Shown here one piece after another: positions 32,188 to 40,790 of a DNA stretch of 49,492 nt. Both the position numbers and the translations under genes were made by a program. The stretch comes from an uncultured Fimbriimonadales bacterium (GTDB lineage: Bacteria > Armatimonadota > Fimbriimonadia > Fimbriimonadales > GBS-DC). The DNA is taken from NCBI GenBank assembly GCA_937992175.1, contig CALKLF010000045.1, positions 1-49,492 of the forward strand, given 5' to 3'. The notes beneath the pieces are model-generated. The model worked only from the letters and a program-made list of their open reading frames with translations, had not been told where the DNA came from and searched no databases. The stretch's first letter is position 1. The number at the start of each line of letters is the position of its first letter.

Positions 32188-33304
32188 GGCGGTTCACCGT
32201 CCCCGCCTGCACTTCAAACAGCGCGGCGTCCTGTAGCGTCGCCTCGTCGAATGCGCTCAGGTCAGTGCAGGTAATAAACGTCTGCGTGCGCGGCGTGAGG
32301 AACTCCACCAAATGGCGTCGCCGCGCGGGGTCTAAATCGGAGAACACATCATCGAGCAGCACAATCGGCGGCGCGTTGCGAATCGATTCCACGAGCGACA
32401 CTTCCGACAGGCGCAGACTCAGGGCGCAGGTGCGCTGCTGCCCCTGTGAGGCGTACAGGCGCGCCTCGTAGCCCTGCACTTGAATGAGGAAATCGTCGCG
32501 ATGGGGTCCGTACAGCGTGGTTCCGCGCCGCAGCTCCTCGCCCGCCGACAGGTGCAGCGCGCTCAGCAGCGCGTCCGACCAGTCCTCCTCTTTTTCGGGC
32601 GTCGGCTCGCGCACGGGCAACCCCGGCAGGTACTGGAGCGTCATCGTCTCGGCGTCGTGCGTGAGAGCGCGATGGGTGGATAGCGCCAGCGCATTCAGCC
32701 GTTCCAGAAACTGCCGCCGGGCGTGGAACAGGCGCGCGCCGTACTTGACCAGCTGCGCGTTCCATTCGGGCAGGCTGTCTAAGGTCGCGACGCCCTCCAG
32801 ATAGCCCCGCAGCAGGTTGTTGCGTTGCTCCAGCGCGCGTTTATAGTGCGCCAGCGAGTAGAGATATCGATGGCTCAGCAGGCTAAGTTCCGCGTCCAGA
32901 AAGCGGCGTCGGTCGGCAGGCTCGCCGCGAATGATAGTCAAATCCTGCGCCGTGAAGCAGACCACGCTCAGTTTGCCCACCAGCGCGCTCTGTTTGGCGA
33001 CGGGCTGCTCGTTCAGCCAGATCGCCCGCTTGCCCTGCAACGGCAGGCGAATCTGGATGTCGTCGGTCAGTCCGTCGATCTCGTACTGAGCGTAGAGGCG
33101 CATTTCGGTCGCGCCCCACTGGATGAGATCCACCTCGCGCACAGGGCGCAGGGGACGCAACGCGCTGAGGTAATAAATCGCTTCCAGCAGGTTCGTTTTG
33201 CCTTGCGCGTTCGCCCCCAGCAGGATGTTCACGCGCAGCGACGGCTCTATCTGCGCGCGTTCATAGTTGCGAAACCGCCACAGGCGCAGGGCATGCAGTC
33301 TCAT
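32180..33304 (-). CDS. recF: DNA replication and repair protein RecF
   Basis: 374 residues from ATG 33304 (MRLHALRLWRFRNYERAQIE). Walker A is LGANAQGKTNLLEAIYYL. The SMC-like signature is ASQGQQRTCALSLRLSE, and Walker B is PIVLLDDVFSDLDPARR. RecF works at ssDNA gaps with RecO and RecR. A TATACT box (minus strand 33324-33319) lies 14 nt upstream of the start. It is followed by the overlapping DUF721 gene. Confidence 0.96.
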   Translation of the reverse strand: MRLHALRLWRFRNYERAQIEPSLRVNILLGANAQGKTNLLEAIYYLSALRPLRPVREVDLIQWGATEMRLYAQYEIDGLTDDIQIRLPLQGKRAIWLNEQPVAKQSALVGKLSVVCFTAQDLTIIRGEPADRRRFLDAELSLLSHRYLYSLAHYKRALEQRNNLLRGYLEGVATLDSLPEWNAQLVKYGARLFHARRQFLERLNALALSTHRALTHDAETMTLQYLPGLPVREPTPEKEEDWSDALLSALHLSAGEELRRGTTLYGPHRDDFLIQVQGYEARLYASQGQQRTCALSLRLSEVSLVESIRNAPPIVLLDDVFSDLDPARRRHLVEFLTPRTQTFITCTDLSAFDEATLQDAALFEVQAGTVNRRA

Positions 33305-33318
33305 TCTGGCAAGCGAAA

Positions 33319-33354
33319 GTATACCTGACCACATCAAGAGGCAAAAGGTATACT
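33319..33354. promoter_or_regulatory. Divergent promoters of recF and the 6PGDH-like gene
   Basis: TATACT at 33324-33319 (minus, toward recF) and TATACT at 33349-33354 (plus, 8 nt before ATG 33363), the latter with CTGACC 18 nt upstream. The whole divergent region is 58 bp, so the promoters overlap. Confidence 0.6.
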
Positions 33355-33362
33355 CTCCGCTG

Positions 33363-34289
33363 ATGGAACTGGCGATTGTTGGGTTAGGGCGTATGGGCGG
33401 CAACATGGCGCGCCGCCTCGTAGAGCGCGGACATCGCGTCGTGGGCTACTCACGCACAAAGGCGACGGTAGACGAGCATGTTCCCTTCGGAATCGTGCCC
33501 GCCTACACCCCTGAAGAGGTGATCGGTGCGCTCACGCCGCCGCGCGTGGTATGGTTCATGTATCCTGCGGGCGAACCAACCGAGTCAGCAATTTTCCAGT
33601 TCGCGCCGCTGCTACAGGCAGGCGATATTGTGGTCAACGGCGCAAACAGTTTCTATAAAGACTCCATCCGCTACGCCGAGCGGCTGGCGGTGCGCGGGAT
33701 ACGATTCGCGGATGTGGGCGTTTCGGGCGGCGTGTGGGGACTGGAGAACGGTTACGGCTTGATGGCAGGCGGCGACCCTGAAGCGATTGCGTGGATTGAG
33801 CCAATCCTGCGCGACCTTGCGCCCACACCTGATAAGGGGTGGGTGCATGCAGGTCCCGTCGGCGCAGGGCACTACGCCAAGATGATCCACAACGGCATCG
33901 AATACGCAATTATGCAGGCGTATGCGGAGGGGTTCGAACTGCTGCGCCGCAAGTCGGAGTTCCAGATGGACATCGCGGCGGTGGCGGAGGCGTGGCGGCA
34001 CGGCACGGTGATTCGCAGCTGGCTGCTGGACCTAATCGCAGGGTTCCTGAAAGAGGATTCGGAACTGACGGAGGTCGCGCCCTATGTCGCCGATTCGGGC
34101 GAAGGACGCTGGACGGCGCACGAGGCAATTGATTTAGGCAGCCCCGCGCCGCTCATTACGCTCGCTCTGCACGAACGCTTCCGCAGTCAGGACGCGCAGG
34201 GATTCCAATACCGCTTCCTCGCGCAGCTGCGCAAGGCGTTCGGTGGGCATGCGGTGAAGAAGGTGGAACCGGGTGAGTCGAGGGATTAG
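33363..34289 (+). CDS. 6-phosphogluconate dehydrogenase-like oxidoreductase
   Basis: 308 residues from ATG 33363. The Rossmann motif is LAIVGLGRMGGNMARRLVER. Substrate-binding motifs are DVGVSGGVWGLENGYGLMAG and the catalytic GAGHYAKMIHNGIEYAIMQA (Lys in the KMIHNGIE motif). The length matches the short (~300-residue) decarboxylating 6PGDH type (YqeC/Gnd-like), often NAD-linked. It makes ribulose 5-phosphate from 6-phosphogluconate. A related beta-hydroxyacid dehydrogenase is less likely because SGGVWGLENG is 6PGDH-specific. Confidence 0.9.
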   Translation: MELAIVGLGRMGGNMARRLVERGHRVVGYSRTKATVDEHVPFGIVPAYTPEEVIGALTPPRVVWFMYPAGEPTESAIFQFAPLLQAGDIVVNGANSFYKDSIRYAERLAVRGIRFADVGVSGGVWGLENGYGLMAGGDPEAIAWIEPILRDLAPTPDKGWVHAGPVGAGHYAKMIHNGIEYAIMQAYAEGFELLRRKSEFQMDIAAVAEAWRHGTVIRSWLLDLIAGFLKEDSELTEVAPYVADSGEGRWTAHEAIDLGSPAPLITLALHERFRSQDAQGFQYRFLAQLRKAFGGHAVKKVEPGESRD

Positions 34290-34580
34290 CCTCCCGCTAA
34301 GTGCGTCAGGGTGTCCTTACACCTGGATTTCGGTGGTATTTTCGTGGGAAGCACTTACCAATCACGGTTTCACGCGAGACAAAAACATCCGCACGAGCTG
34401 GGTACGCCGTTGTTTGCCCTCATCCTTGCCCCTCTCCCACTGCGTGCGAGAAGAAGGCATGCGCGTCCCCACAAATTGAGGCTACGCTGTGTACCCTTAT
34501 CAGCAGGGGGGCGAAGGGGGATAGCAGCGCTTGAAATCACGACGGTAGAGGTCACTCAAAAGTCAAGCCACCTGCATGGG

Positions 34581-34646
34581 GCGACGGCAGGAATGCCGTC
34601 GCGTGTTGAGGATGCACAGGTAGCGCGACGGCAGGAATGCCGTCGC
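34581..34646. repeat. Two copies of the GACGGCAGGAATGCCGTC palindrome
   Basis: Identical 22-bp palindromes at 34581-34602 and 34625-34646, 44 bp apart start to start. The same spacing and related palindrome form the tandem array at 40550. Confidence 0.85.
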
Positions 34647-34708
34647 CCCGTGGGGACGATTTTTTGCGGTAGGTACATAAGTCCCTCAAATATTAAAAAG
34701 TCCCTGTT

Positions 34709-34774
34709 GAGATTCCTCGCCTTCGGCTCGGAATGACAGGGCTTGTTGTCATGCCGAGCGGAGCGAGGCATCTC
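34709..34774. repeat. Inverted pair of dispersed palindromic repeats
   Basis: GAGATTCCTCGCCTTCGGCT onward (34709-34739), and GTCATGCCGAGCGGAGCGAG onward (34748-34774). Same pair design as at 28, 27889 and 40393. Confidence 0.8.
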
Positions 34775-34866
34775 AAGCGTCGGTTGCTTTGGGAATGCAT
34801 GAGCGTCTCCCGTGCCATAGTGTGGTTATTCCATACTTTGGTGGCAGTTTCACATTTGAGGAACTT

Positions 34867-34928
34867 AAGTGCCTCAAAGATGAAATCGTCCCCTTTGCCT
34901 GCTGTTCTTTCTCCCCCCTCCCGACCTC
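34867..34928 (-). repeat. Dispersed ~60-bp repeat, second copy at 23356-23414
   Basis: Minus strand: GAGGTCGGGAGGGGGGAGAA to CATCTTTGAGGCACTT. It differs from the 23356 copy by a few substitutions and a 2-base indel. Confidence 0.75.
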
Positions 34929-35247
34929 CCCCGTGAACGGGGGAGGCGTTGCAGTTGTCCGTGCGTGCGCTCCCTCCCCGCAAGCGGGGAGGGTTGGGGT
35001 GGGGGCGGCGGCTTCGGCAGGCGTCAAGGCAAAAAGGGACACTATAATCTTTGGGGGACTTAGACCCCCTGAAGGCAGGGTTTCTCGGCTGTATAACGGC
35101 GAATGCGTTCGCTCGGCTTAGCTGGACGGTTATTATCCAAACCCCATAACGGAGAGCAAGCGGCGTGCTATGGGCGATTGCTGTTCTTAGTGAACTGGTT
35201 CTGCGCCATTAGCCTATTTGAGTAGAATCAGGTATCCTAAGGCTGTG

Positions 35248-36102
35248 ATGCGCCGAGGTAAGCTGGTGAGTTGGGTTGTGGGGCTGACGGCGGTGCTGGG
35301 ACTGTATGCCTGCCAGATGGCGAGCAACAGCGCGCCCTCGGATTCCCCGCCGCCCCAGACGAATATCCCGCCCCCCGAGCCTGAACCCGAGATCCCCGTG
35401 TACCGCTATCGGATTGTGAACACCTTCCCCCACGACAAGAACGCCTTCACACAAGGGCTGGAGTTCCATAACGGCTTCTTGTACGAAAGCACCGGGCTGA
35501 ACGGGCAGTCATCGTTGCGCAAGGTGGAGCTGCGGACTGGGCGCGTACTGCAAATCCATCGCCTCGCCGATGAATATTTCGCGGAGGGCATCACCCTCTT
35601 CGGCGACCGAATCTACCAGCTCACATGGCAGAATGGCGTGTGCTTCGTGTATAACCAGACTAACTTCCGTCAGGAGACGCAGTTTCGCTATTACGGCGAG
35701 GGCTGGGGGCTGACCAACGACGGCAAACACCTGATTATGAGCGACGGCTCCGAGGCGATTACCTTCCGCGACCCAGAAACCTTCGCAGAAGTGCGCAAAA
35801 TCACTGTGCGAGCGCAGGGCAAGCCCGTTCGATACCTTAACGAACTGGAATACATCGAGGGCGAAATCTGGGCGAACATCTGGCACAGCGACATGATTGC
35901 CCGCATCGATCCTCAATCGGGTGTGGTGAAGGCGTGGATCGATATGGAGGGGTTGCCCGTGCCCGATCGCGGAATGGAGGATGTGCTGAACGGTATCGCC
36001 TACGACCGCCAGAACAAGCGCATCTTCGTCACGGGCAAGAACTGGAGCAAACTGTTCGAGATTGAACTGATTGCACCCGACAAAAGCGTGAAACAACCGT
36101 AG
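35248..36102 (+). CDS. Glutamine cyclotransferase (lipoprotein)
   Basis: 284 residues from ATG 35248, which is 9 nt after TATCCT. The signal peptide has a lipobox (VLGLYAC), followed by a Pro/Glu-rich spacer (~30-50). The beta-propeller cyclotransferase domain follows: FPHDKNAFTQGLEFHNGFLY, STGLNGQSSLRKVEL, FAEGITLFGDRIYQLTW, YLNELEYIEGEIWANIW, VLNGIAYDRQNKRIFVTGK. Plant-type glutaminyl cyclases convert N-terminal Gln to pyroglutamate. It should act outside the membrane. It is followed after 2 nt by the RfaE2-like gene. Confidence 0.9.
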   Translation: MRRGKLVSWVVGLTAVLGLYACQMASNSAPSDSPPPQTNIPPPEPEPEIPVYRYRIVNTFPHDKNAFTQGLEFHNGFLYESTGLNGQSSLRKVELRTGRVLQIHRLADEYFAEGITLFGDRIYQLTWQNGVCFVYNQTNFRQETQFRYYGEGWGLTNDGKHLIMSDGSEAITFRDPETFAEVRKITVRAQGKPVRYLNELEYIEGEIWANIWHSDMIARIDPQSGVVKAWIDMEGLPVPDRGMEDVLNGIAYDRQNKRIFVTGKNWSKLFEIELIAPDKSVKQP

Positions 36103-36104
36103 CC

Positions 36105-36587
36105 ATGCGTTTTGCTGAGTCGAAAATCCTGACCCGTGAGCAGCTCACGCAACTTGCCCCGATGTGGCGTGAGGCGGGCAAGCAGATCGTGTTGACCAAC
36201 GGCTGCTTCGACCTGCTGCATGTGGGACACCTGCGCTATCTGCAGGAAGCGCGGCAACTGGGCGATTTGCTGGTGGTGGGCGTCAACAGCGATGACTCGG
36301 TGCGCCAGCTGAAAGGTGAATCGCGCCCCATCCTGCCCGAACAGGAACGCGCCAAACTCCTCGCGGGACTGGAATGTGTGGACTATGTGACGATTTTCGA
36401 CGAGCCGACCGCAACGCAACTGGTGAACCTGGTTCAGCCCACTTACTATGCAAAAGGCGGCGACTATACCGAGCAGGATTTGCCCGAATCGGAGGCGGTG
36501 ATTGCGTATGGCGGGTTCGTGGTAATCCTGCCGTTGCAACCTGAGCGTTCAACGAGCGCGATAGTAGCGCGGATACGGGGTGAGTGA
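36105..36587 (+). CDS. RfaE2-type nucleotidyltransferase (heptose 1-phosphate adenylyltransferase-like)
   Basis: 160 residues. Cytidylyltransferase-like fold: LTNGCFDLLHVGHLRYLQEA (the HxGH motif), LLVVGVNSDDSVRQLKG, RPILPEQERAKLLAGLECVD and the C-terminal ERSTSAIVARI (the STS-type motif). This matches the C-terminal half of HldE as a separate protein, which adenylylates D-glycero-beta-D-manno-heptose 1-phosphate for LPS. The sugar kinase partner is not in the window. Confidence 0.88.
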   Translation: MRFAESKILTREQLTQLAPMWREAGKQIVLTNGCFDLLHVGHLRYLQEARQLGDLLVVGVNSDDSVRQLKGESRPILPEQERAKLLAGLECVDYVTIFDEPTATQLVNLVQPTYYAKGGDYTEQDLPESEAVIAYGGFVVILPLQPERSTSAIVARIRGE

Positions 36588-36606
36588 GCCGAGAGGGGTA
36601 GGATGA

Positions 36607-37155
36607 TTACCCCTCAATCTGCCTGCGAAACTGCATGAAACTCTCCCGTGCCATTTGTTCCCACATCTGGCGCACGGCGTACAACCCCTGCATCGCCACC
36701 TCGAAGTTTTCCGAGAGGCGGCGGAACATCGGGGCTTCCTCGCGCCACTCGCCGATATCGAACAGCGACACGAGCCGATAGGACTCTTTCCCCTGCTTCA
36801 CATAGTCAATCAGGTGGTCTTTACGCAGCGAGGCGCGCAGGCGCGGCAACGCTTCGGGATAGACCCCCGTCCAGAACAGCGTGAAGTCGCCGATGTGCCG
36901 ATGCACCTCGCGCTCCTGATAAAACGACTGCGCGCCGAGCCGAATGTCGGCGTAGTAAAGCATCTCGGCAACCTCCTGCAGCGGTCGCCCGTTCAGGTCG
37001 CGCAGACGATAGAGGCTGTCGATGTGCGCGAACTCGGTCAGCAGGTTCGTCAAATAGCGCATCACTTGACGGTCGTCCCAGCGCAACGACAGCGCAAATG
37101 CGCGTTCCACCAGCTCCCCAAACAGTTCCTGCAACGACATGTTCCTGCCCAACAT
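36607..37155 (-). CDS. Hypothetical helical protein
   Basis: 182 residues (or 177 from ATG 37140). Charged, all-helical, no signal peptide or membrane helix. Blocks such as LTEFAHIDSLYRLRDLNGRP and YPEALPRLRASLRKDHLIDY look like a conserved globular family, but I do not recognise it. It lies 27 nt downstream of the membrane-protein gene and may share its transcript. Confidence 0.65.
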   Translation of the reverse strand: MLGRNMSLQELFGELVERAFALSLRWDDRQVMRYLTNLLTEFAHIDSLYRLRDLNGRPLQEVAEMLYYADIRLGAQSFYQEREVHRHIGDFTLFWTGVYPEALPRLRASLRKDHLIDYVKQGKESYRLVSLFDIGEWREEAPMFRRLSENFEVAMQGLYAVRQMWEQMARESFMQFRRQIEG

Positions 37156-37182
37156 CGCTCGCCTCTTGTTAAGTATTCCACA

Positions 37183-39381
37183 TCAGCGTCTAAGTTCCCC
37201 AGGCGCGCGGGCGAGTTTGTGGAGCGCGATTGTGCTTTGCGAGGCGTAGATGGGCAGCCCGATGAGCAGGAACGGTGCGAGAGGCGCACAACACGCCAGC
37301 AGGCTGTAGAAGGTCGCTAACACGGTCACGCGCGGGGTAAGGAGAGGCGCGGTGCGCTGGGGTAGGGCAATCTCATCGCGAATCGCCGACGGCGCAGCAA
37401 TCAGCCATGCGCAGGACCACAGCGCAATCCCGATCACATAGACTCCCGCCTGAATCCCCAGAATGAACAGCGCCATTCCCGCCATGCCCATTCCCCCAAA
37501 AGCAGGCGGCGCGAACAGCAGGTGCAACCACACCCCCAGAAACGCACCGACCACCGCCGCAATCAGCACGCGCAGCTGCTGATGCCACGCGCCATACACC
37601 CAGCCCCAGAAAATCTGCGACGGATTCAACCCCGCGAGAAACGCGCTGGTCAACTCGCCCGAATCGAGCCAGCGGCGCACGCGCTTTGCTGTGGAGTGAT
37701 ATCCCCAGAGCCACAGGAAAATACCCAGCGGGATGACGCCCAGAATGATGAAGGGATTCGCAGGGTCGCCTGCGAGTCTCAGCCCGAACGCCGTCAGTCC
37801 CAGCAGCGGCGCGAAGGGCGGTTGGCGCTCGGCAATCGTCAGGCGTGTGACGGGGTTGCTTGCCTGACGCTGTACGAGCCAGTCCAGCAAGGGATAGAGG
37901 AGCGGCAGGGCAAGCCACTGCAGTGCGGCGACCGCGCGGGGCGTGGGCTGCGCCGCGCGTCCCACCGTCGCGCCCAGCCCAAGCAGCCCCAGAACCAGCG
38001 TATAGCGGGCAATCGGCGCGACGAGACACAGCCACAGTGGGGGCTGCGCCGCAACGCCCGCCATAGCCCACGCCTCCGACGCCGTCAGCAGCGCGTAGGT
38101 CGGGCTGAGCGCACCCAGCGCAGGGTGCAACGGCTTGATCCAGAACATAATCGCCGGCGCAAGCCCCAGCAGAATCGCGCTGTATGCCCATGCAGGCGCG
38201 CGACTATGCGCTCGCTGCAGTCCCCAGCGCGTGAACGCGCCGCCCAGCCACTCCACAGTGCCGAGCCACAGGAACGCAGCCCAGAACGCGCCCGAACCTG
38301 TTGGCAGACCCCACGCCAGCAACGCGCCGCCCATCAGCGACAGGCTCAACAGGCGCAGCAGTCCCGATTCCAGCAGGTGTGCGCGCAAAGGCTGCAAAAT
38401 CGGCTCCGCCTGACGCCGCGTCGTGAGCAACAACAGATTCAGATAGCCCACGCCAAGAAGCATGCTCACTGCTGTGTAGTGCGTCTGCTCCGCGCCGCTC
38501 AGTCCCCATTCCCCGCCAAACCGCCAGCCCGTCAGCCCCCACCATGCAGTAAGCGCGACGCAGGGAATCAGGAAAAACCAGCGCCAGACGCCCGACGGGT
38601 TATTCACCCAGCGCGCCATCCGCTCGAAGCGGAGCATCTCGATGAGCAGCCATAGCAGCGCAAAGCCCCGCAGGTCGGGCAGGACCACTACCAGCTGGGG
38701 CGGCAGCAGCACGCGCCCCAGAATCGGCAGGGCAATCGTCACGCTGAACAGCCCGCTGCTGGAGACCGCCGTGCGCGTGCGCCCGCCGTCCAGCTGGAAC
38801 GCATACGCCAGCAATCCGCCGCCCAGCAGCCATGGCAGCTCCGCCCACGCCGACGCCAACAGCGCAATCGAAACCAGCCCCAGCACGAAATAGTTCGCGA
38901 AGCTGAACAGCGTCCAGAGCGCGAGGCCGTCCAGCAAACTCAGCCCCAGCGCGCGCCCCACCAGCGCGTACAACGGCAGCCAGAGACACATCGCGAGTGC
39001 GCGAAAGAGCCAGTCGGGCAGCCCGCGCTGAATCATAAGGGTATGCGCCGTGTGAGGCGTCAGGCGGAGTTGCTCGAAGTTGTTCGTGCGCAGGTCGTTC
39101 GCAAATGACGGGTCAGGCAGGCGACGCTCTACCCACCCGCGCGCCAGCAGGTGCATCAGCACAATCCAGCCCAGCAGGAAGTGCGAGCCTGCGCTCCCTT
39201 TCACGAGGTTCAGTAAAGGCAGGAGCAGTATCCCGATCAGTCCCGCCCCCAGCGCGAAGCCCCAGCTCCCGCGCAGCAGCGTCGGCAGCGACAGGCGACG
39301 ATACATCACCCCCCAGAACATCAGCCCGTCGAACCACGCACACGACGCCTCCGCAGAATCCCGTACCCCCGTCAGCGCCAT
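37183..39381 (-). CDS. Large polytopic membrane protein, ABC-2-permease-like
   Basis: 732 residues with about 16-18 hydrophobic helices. The N-terminal cytoplasmic stretch NDLRTNNFEQLRLTPHTAHT recalls the coupling loop of ABC-2 type exporter permeases (E-L-x-L-T-P). No ATPase gene lies next to it. The ATG at 39381 is favoured because TATTCT (minus, 39394-39389) ends 7 nt before it; an alternative ATG is at 39306. Substrate unknown. Confidence 0.6.
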   Translation of the reverse strand: MALTGVRDSAEASCAWFDGLMFWGVMYRRLSLPTLLRGSWGFALGAGLIGILLLPLLNLVKGSAGSHFLLGWIVLMHLLARGWVERRLPDPSFANDLRTNNFEQLRLTPHTAHTLMIQRGLPDWLFRALAMCLWLPLYALVGRALGLSLLDGLALWTLFSFANYFVLGLVSIALLASAWAELPWLLGGGLLAYAFQLDGGRTRTAVSSSGLFSVTIALPILGRVLLPPQLVVVLPDLRGFALLWLLIEMLRFERMARWVNNPSGVWRWFFLIPCVALTAWWGLTGWRFGGEWGLSGAEQTHYTAVSMLLGVGYLNLLLLTTRRQAEPILQPLRAHLLESGLLRLLSLSLMGGALLAWGLPTGSGAFWAAFLWLGTVEWLGGAFTRWGLQRAHSRAPAWAYSAILLGLAPAIMFWIKPLHPALGALSPTYALLTASEAWAMAGVAAQPPLWLCLVAPIARYTLVLGLLGLGATVGRAAQPTPRAVAALQWLALPLLYPLLDWLVQRQASNPVTRLTIAERQPPFAPLLGLTAFGLRLAGDPANPFIILGVIPLGIFLWLWGYHSTAKRVRRWLDSGELTSAFLAGLNPSQIFWGWVYGAWHQQLRVLIAAVVGAFLGVWLHLLFAPPAFGGMGMAGMALFILGIQAGVYVIGIALWSCAWLIAAPSAIRDEIALPQRTAPLLTPRVTVLATFYSLLACCAPLAPFLLIGLPIYASQSTIALHKLARAPGELRR

Positions 39382-39467
39382 CGGTGAGAGAATACGCTGT
39401 GCAGAAGCCGATTCCTGCCTTACTTTCTACAGGAATCAGCGCGTGCGCGTCTAACGCCTTATCTGGC

Positions 39468-40355
39468 ATGACCGACCGCCAGTGGCTGCTGTTTCTGACG
39501 CTGCTGCCCGATGTGGGGCGTAGGACGCTCCGCCGCGCGCTGGAGCGTCAGCAGGTGCGCCGCGAGACGCCCGATGAGGTTCTGAGCCTGCCCGATGAGA
39601 CGCTCCGAGCGGAGTACGGGCTGCCCCCGCGCGCGGTTCAGGCAATCCGCGCGGAACGGGAAAAATGGCTGGAACAAACGGCGCAGCTGGAGGCGCACCT
39701 GACGCGCTGCGGCGTGCGCTGGATGAGCTTTCAGGACGCCGCCTACCCCGCCGCGCTGGAGGATATGCCCGAACCGCCTGCCGTGCTGTTCCTGTACGGG
39801 AACCACGCGCTGCTTGAGGAGCCGACTTTCGCGCTGCTGGCGTCGCACACCATCTCGGCGCAGGGGGTTCAGGAACTGGAGACGCTGGCGAACGCACTGC
39901 TGGAGCAGGGGTTGACGCCCATCGTAAGCGCGACGCAGCCCGCCTATCAGCGCGCGTTGCTGTGCGCCGTGCGACGCGGCGCGCCCTACATCCTCGCGCT
40001 AGAGCGGGGACTGCTCTGCGCCTTTGGCGAGGATTTGCGCAAGGAGCCGCTCAAGCAGGCGCGCATCTGGCAGGCGGAGTTCGATACGCAGCACGCGCTG
40101 GCAATCAGCCCGTTCCGCCCGCGCGACGGCTGGGTCGCCTCCAGCGGGAAATATCGCGACGCGCTCATCGGCTACATGGCGGGCGCGGTCATCGTGGTGG
40201 AGGCGCGTCCCGACGGCTACATCGTGCAACTCGGTCGCGAGCTGCTTCAACACGGGCGCAAGGTCTATGTGCTGACGCCGAGCCTCGAAAAATTACTAGG
40301 CAACCAGCAGATTCTGGAAGCGGGTGGAACGCCGTTCGGTTCGGACGCTCCATAG
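39468..40355 (+). CDS. Divergent DprA/Smf-like protein
   Basis: 295 residues. The N-terminal helix-hairpin-helix-like part (FLTLLPDVGRRTLRRALERQ) and the phrase MSFQDAAYPAALEDMPEPPA (typical VxxxDxxYPxxLxxIxdPP) identify the DprA family. The Rossmann-like core is altered: GSR is replaced by ASH (LLASHTISAQG), and SGxAxGID(xxAH) by SATQPAYQRALL. The end (GAVIVVEARPDGYIVQLGRE then LLQHGRKVYVLTP) is family-like. It may therefore not load RecA in the classical way. No Shine-Dalgarno. Confidence 0.8.
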   Translation: MTDRQWLLFLTLLPDVGRRTLRRALERQQVRRETPDEVLSLPDETLRAEYGLPPRAVQAIRAEREKWLEQTAQLEAHLTRCGVRWMSFQDAAYPAALEDMPEPPAVLFLYGNHALLEEPTFALLASHTISAQGVQELETLANALLEQGLTPIVSATQPAYQRALLCAVRRGAPYILALERGLLCAFGEDLRKEPLKQARIWQAEFDTQHALAISPFRPRDGWVASSGKYRDALIGYMAGAVIVVEARPDGYIVQLGRELLQHGRKVYVLTPSLEKLLGNQQILEAGGTPFGSDAP

Positions 40356-40392
40356 AATAACCCCATTTGCTACCTACTGGTTTCAAGCGGGC

Positions 40393-40474
40393 GAGATTCC
40401 TCGCTCCGCTCGGAATGACAGAGCCGTCTTTGCGAAAATGCACTTGTCATTCCGAGCCGAAGGCGAGGAATCTC
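40393..40474. repeat. Inverted pair of dispersed palindromic repeats
   Basis: GAGATTCCTCGCTCCGCTCG onward (40393-40420) and GTCATTCCGAGCCGAAGGCG onward (40446-40474), between the DprA-like gene and the 44-bp tandem array. Confidence 0.85.
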
Positions 40475-40549
40475 GGCATGGGTAGCAACTTGGGTTAGTA
40501 TATGCTTCAAAAGTTATGTCACCACGAAACGCGCGGAGCGCATATGGTG

Positions 40550-40700
40550 CGACGGCATTCTTGCCGTCGCATGTTGGGGCTACCCAGTTGGCACGACGGC
40601 ATTCTTGCCGTCGCATGTTGGGGCTACCCAGTTGGCACGACGGCATTCTTGCCGTCGCATGTTGGGGCTACCCAGTTGGCACGACGGCAGGAATGCCGTC
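40550..40700 (+). repeat. 44-bp tandem repeat array (3 units plus a variant)
   Basis: Units start at 40550, 40594, 40638 and 40682. Each begins CGACGGCATTCTTGCCGTCG, a perfect palindrome, followed by CATGTTGGGGCTACCCAGTTGG. The first three are identical; the fourth has CAGGAATGCCGTC in place of CATTCTTGCCGTC. It lies upstream of the DUF58 promoter. Confidence 0.9.
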
Positions 40701-40778
40701 ACACCAGAGGGAGGCGATTGCATCCTCGAGGGCTCCTCGGATGCGGGATGTGCTTGGGGTGCGACGGCGCGTACATGG

Positions 40779-40784
40779 TACACT
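40779..40784 (+). promoter_or_regulatory. -10 box of a leaderless DUF58 transcript
   Basis: TACACT ending 6 nt before ATG 40791, no Shine-Dalgarno. Confidence 0.5.
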
Positions 40785-40790
40785 TTTACT

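Larger units (their letters stand above)
34290..35247. other. Long gene-free region packed with repeats
   Basis: About 0.95 kb without a credible gene. It contains a CCCCTCTCCCAC-like palindrome fragment (~34430), two GCGACGGCAGGAATGCCGTC palindromes (34581-34602, 34625-34646), an inverted pair of the 28-bp repeat (34709-34774), a ~60-bp dispersed repeat (34867-34928, minus) and GC hairpins around 34935-35005. TATCCT at 35233-35238 is the likely -10 box for the next gene. Confidence 0.65.

Noticed and set aside
32180-33362. Chromosomal origin of replication near recF
   Set aside because: No dnaA or dnaN, and I saw no cluster of DnaA boxes or AT-rich unwinding region; the recF-6PGDH gap is only 58 bp.
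37522-38655. 377-codon Arg/Gln/Pro-rich frame opposite the large membrane protein
   Set aside because: Antisense to hydrophobic helices; such complements are always Arg/Gln-rich. No start signal.
40550-40700. Possible CRISPR array
   Set aside because: The sequences between palindromes are identical in the units, so there are no spacers; it is a plain tandem repeat, with no cas genes near.
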